Part shown: piece by piece, positions 5,455-5,763 of the stretch
Layout: the number at the start of each line of letters is the position of its first letter
Numbering within the stretch: position 1 is the first letter of the stretch
Assembly: GCA_002427995.1 (NCBI GenBank)
Contig: DIZV01000003.1
Span: forward strand, 1 to 5,763
Direction: 5' to 3'
Length of the DNA: 5,763 nt
From: Chloroflexi bacterium UBA6019
Lineage (GTDB): Bacteria; Chloroflexota; Dormibacteria; Dormibacterales; Dormibacteraceae
The notes under the pieces: model-generated
What the model saw: only the letters and a program-made list of their open reading frames with translations
Told to the model about the DNA's origin: nothing
The model's database searches: none
Translations under genes and position numbers: made by a program

Positions 5455-5763
5455 TCACATCCAACCGAGCTCACGCCGGGCGCGTTCGGCCATCATTTCC
5501 GGCTCCCAGGGCGGTTCCCAGACCAGGTCGACCGACACGCGGGACACGCCCGGGATCAACAGCAGCGCTCTCTCCACCGCGTCCGGCATGCTCTCGCTCA
5601 TGGGGCAGCCGGGTGTGGTGAGGGTCATCGCGACGTGGACCTCGCCGTCCTTGACGTCCAGCCCGTAGACCAGCCCGAGATCGACGAGGCTCACGCCGAG
5701 CTCGGGGCCGAAGACGCTCTCCGAGTTGCCGCCAGGCCTCCGACGCAACCAGATCGTCGGGCT
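5455..5763 (-). CDS. MIP18/PaaD-family (DUF59) Fe-S cluster assembly protein, 5' end outside the window and apparently frameshifted
   Basis: The frame ending in TGA at 5457-5455 encodes a MIP18-type domain: FGPELGVSLVDLGLVYGLDV, then TLTTPGCPMSES with the conserved Cys, then PGVSRVSVDLVWEPPWEPEM and a terminal ARRELGWM. Relatives (PaaD, SufT, MIP18/CIAO2) act as cytosolic Fe-S assembly or insertion factors. The frame stays open to the window edge. The only in-frame start codon before the domain is a TTG at 5748, which has no Shine-Dalgarno and gives an atypical Arg/Gly-rich N-terminus. The helix expected before PELGV (LVASEAWRQLGE) is found one frame over, at 5752-5717, and joining it to VFGPELGV requires skipping one base near 5716. 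The gene therefore probably starts right of the window and carries a one-base insertion or a sequence error. It is the first visible gene of the minus-strand operon. Confidence 0.75.
   Translation of the reverse strand, partial: SPTIWLRRRPGGNSESVFGPELGVSLVDLGLVYGLDVKDGEVHVAMTLTTPGCPMSESMPDAVERALLLIPGVSRVSVDLVWEPPWEPEMMAERARRELGWM

Noticed and set aside
5442..5474. Upstream GTG start for the small DUF2249 gene
   Set aside because: The ATG at 5441 has GGAGG at proper spacing and begins at the domain; the extra 11 residues overlap the previous gene and look unrelated.

Overview
The window is GC-rich, uses GTG and TTG initiators freely, and packs its genes with overlaps or gaps of only a few bases. 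It contains two tail-to-tail operons and no RNA genes, mobile elements or repeat arrays that I can see. The composition and protein style fit a high-GC bacterium such as Chloroflexota, Dormibacterota or Actinomycetota. That assignment is an impression from composition and protein motifs, not a phylogenetic result.

Region 1 (positions 1-3634, plus strand) is a nearly complete branched-chain-amino-acid-type (HAAT/Liv) ABC importer. It reads as the last 61 codons of the substrate-binding protein, the permease LivH, the permease LivM, the ATPase LivG and the ATPase LivF. The last four genes overlap stop-to-start (4, 4 and 8 bases), so they are almost certainly one translationally coupled transcript. 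The binding protein captures the substrate outside the membrane, LivH and LivM form the channel, and LivG and LivF supply ATP hydrolysis. The true substrate (Leu/Ile/Val, another amino acid, an amide or a small acid) cannot be read from the permease and ATPase sequences. LivG lacks a recognisable LSGGQ signature.

Region 2 (positions 3663-5763, minus strand, read right to left) is a compact four-gene operon. It encodes a MIP18/PaaD-type (DUF59) Fe-S assembly protein entering from the right edge, a 74-residue stand-alone DUF2249 protein, a cupin-hemerythrin fusion, and an OsmC-DUF2249 fusion. Gaps are 13, 2 and 1 bases, with good Shine-Dalgarno sequences for the last three genes. The combination of an Fe-S assembly factor, a di-iron hemerythrin fold, a peroxidase-like OsmC domain and two different DUF2249 domains suggests a module handling iron-sulfur centres or reactive oxygen/nitrogen species. 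This is inference from domain content; no gene here has a proven function. The MIP18 gene appears to carry a one-base frameshift close to its N-terminus, near the window edge.

The two operons converge on a 28-base gap (3635-3662) with only a weak hairpin. No promoter is visible for either operon, because both 5' ends lie outside the window.
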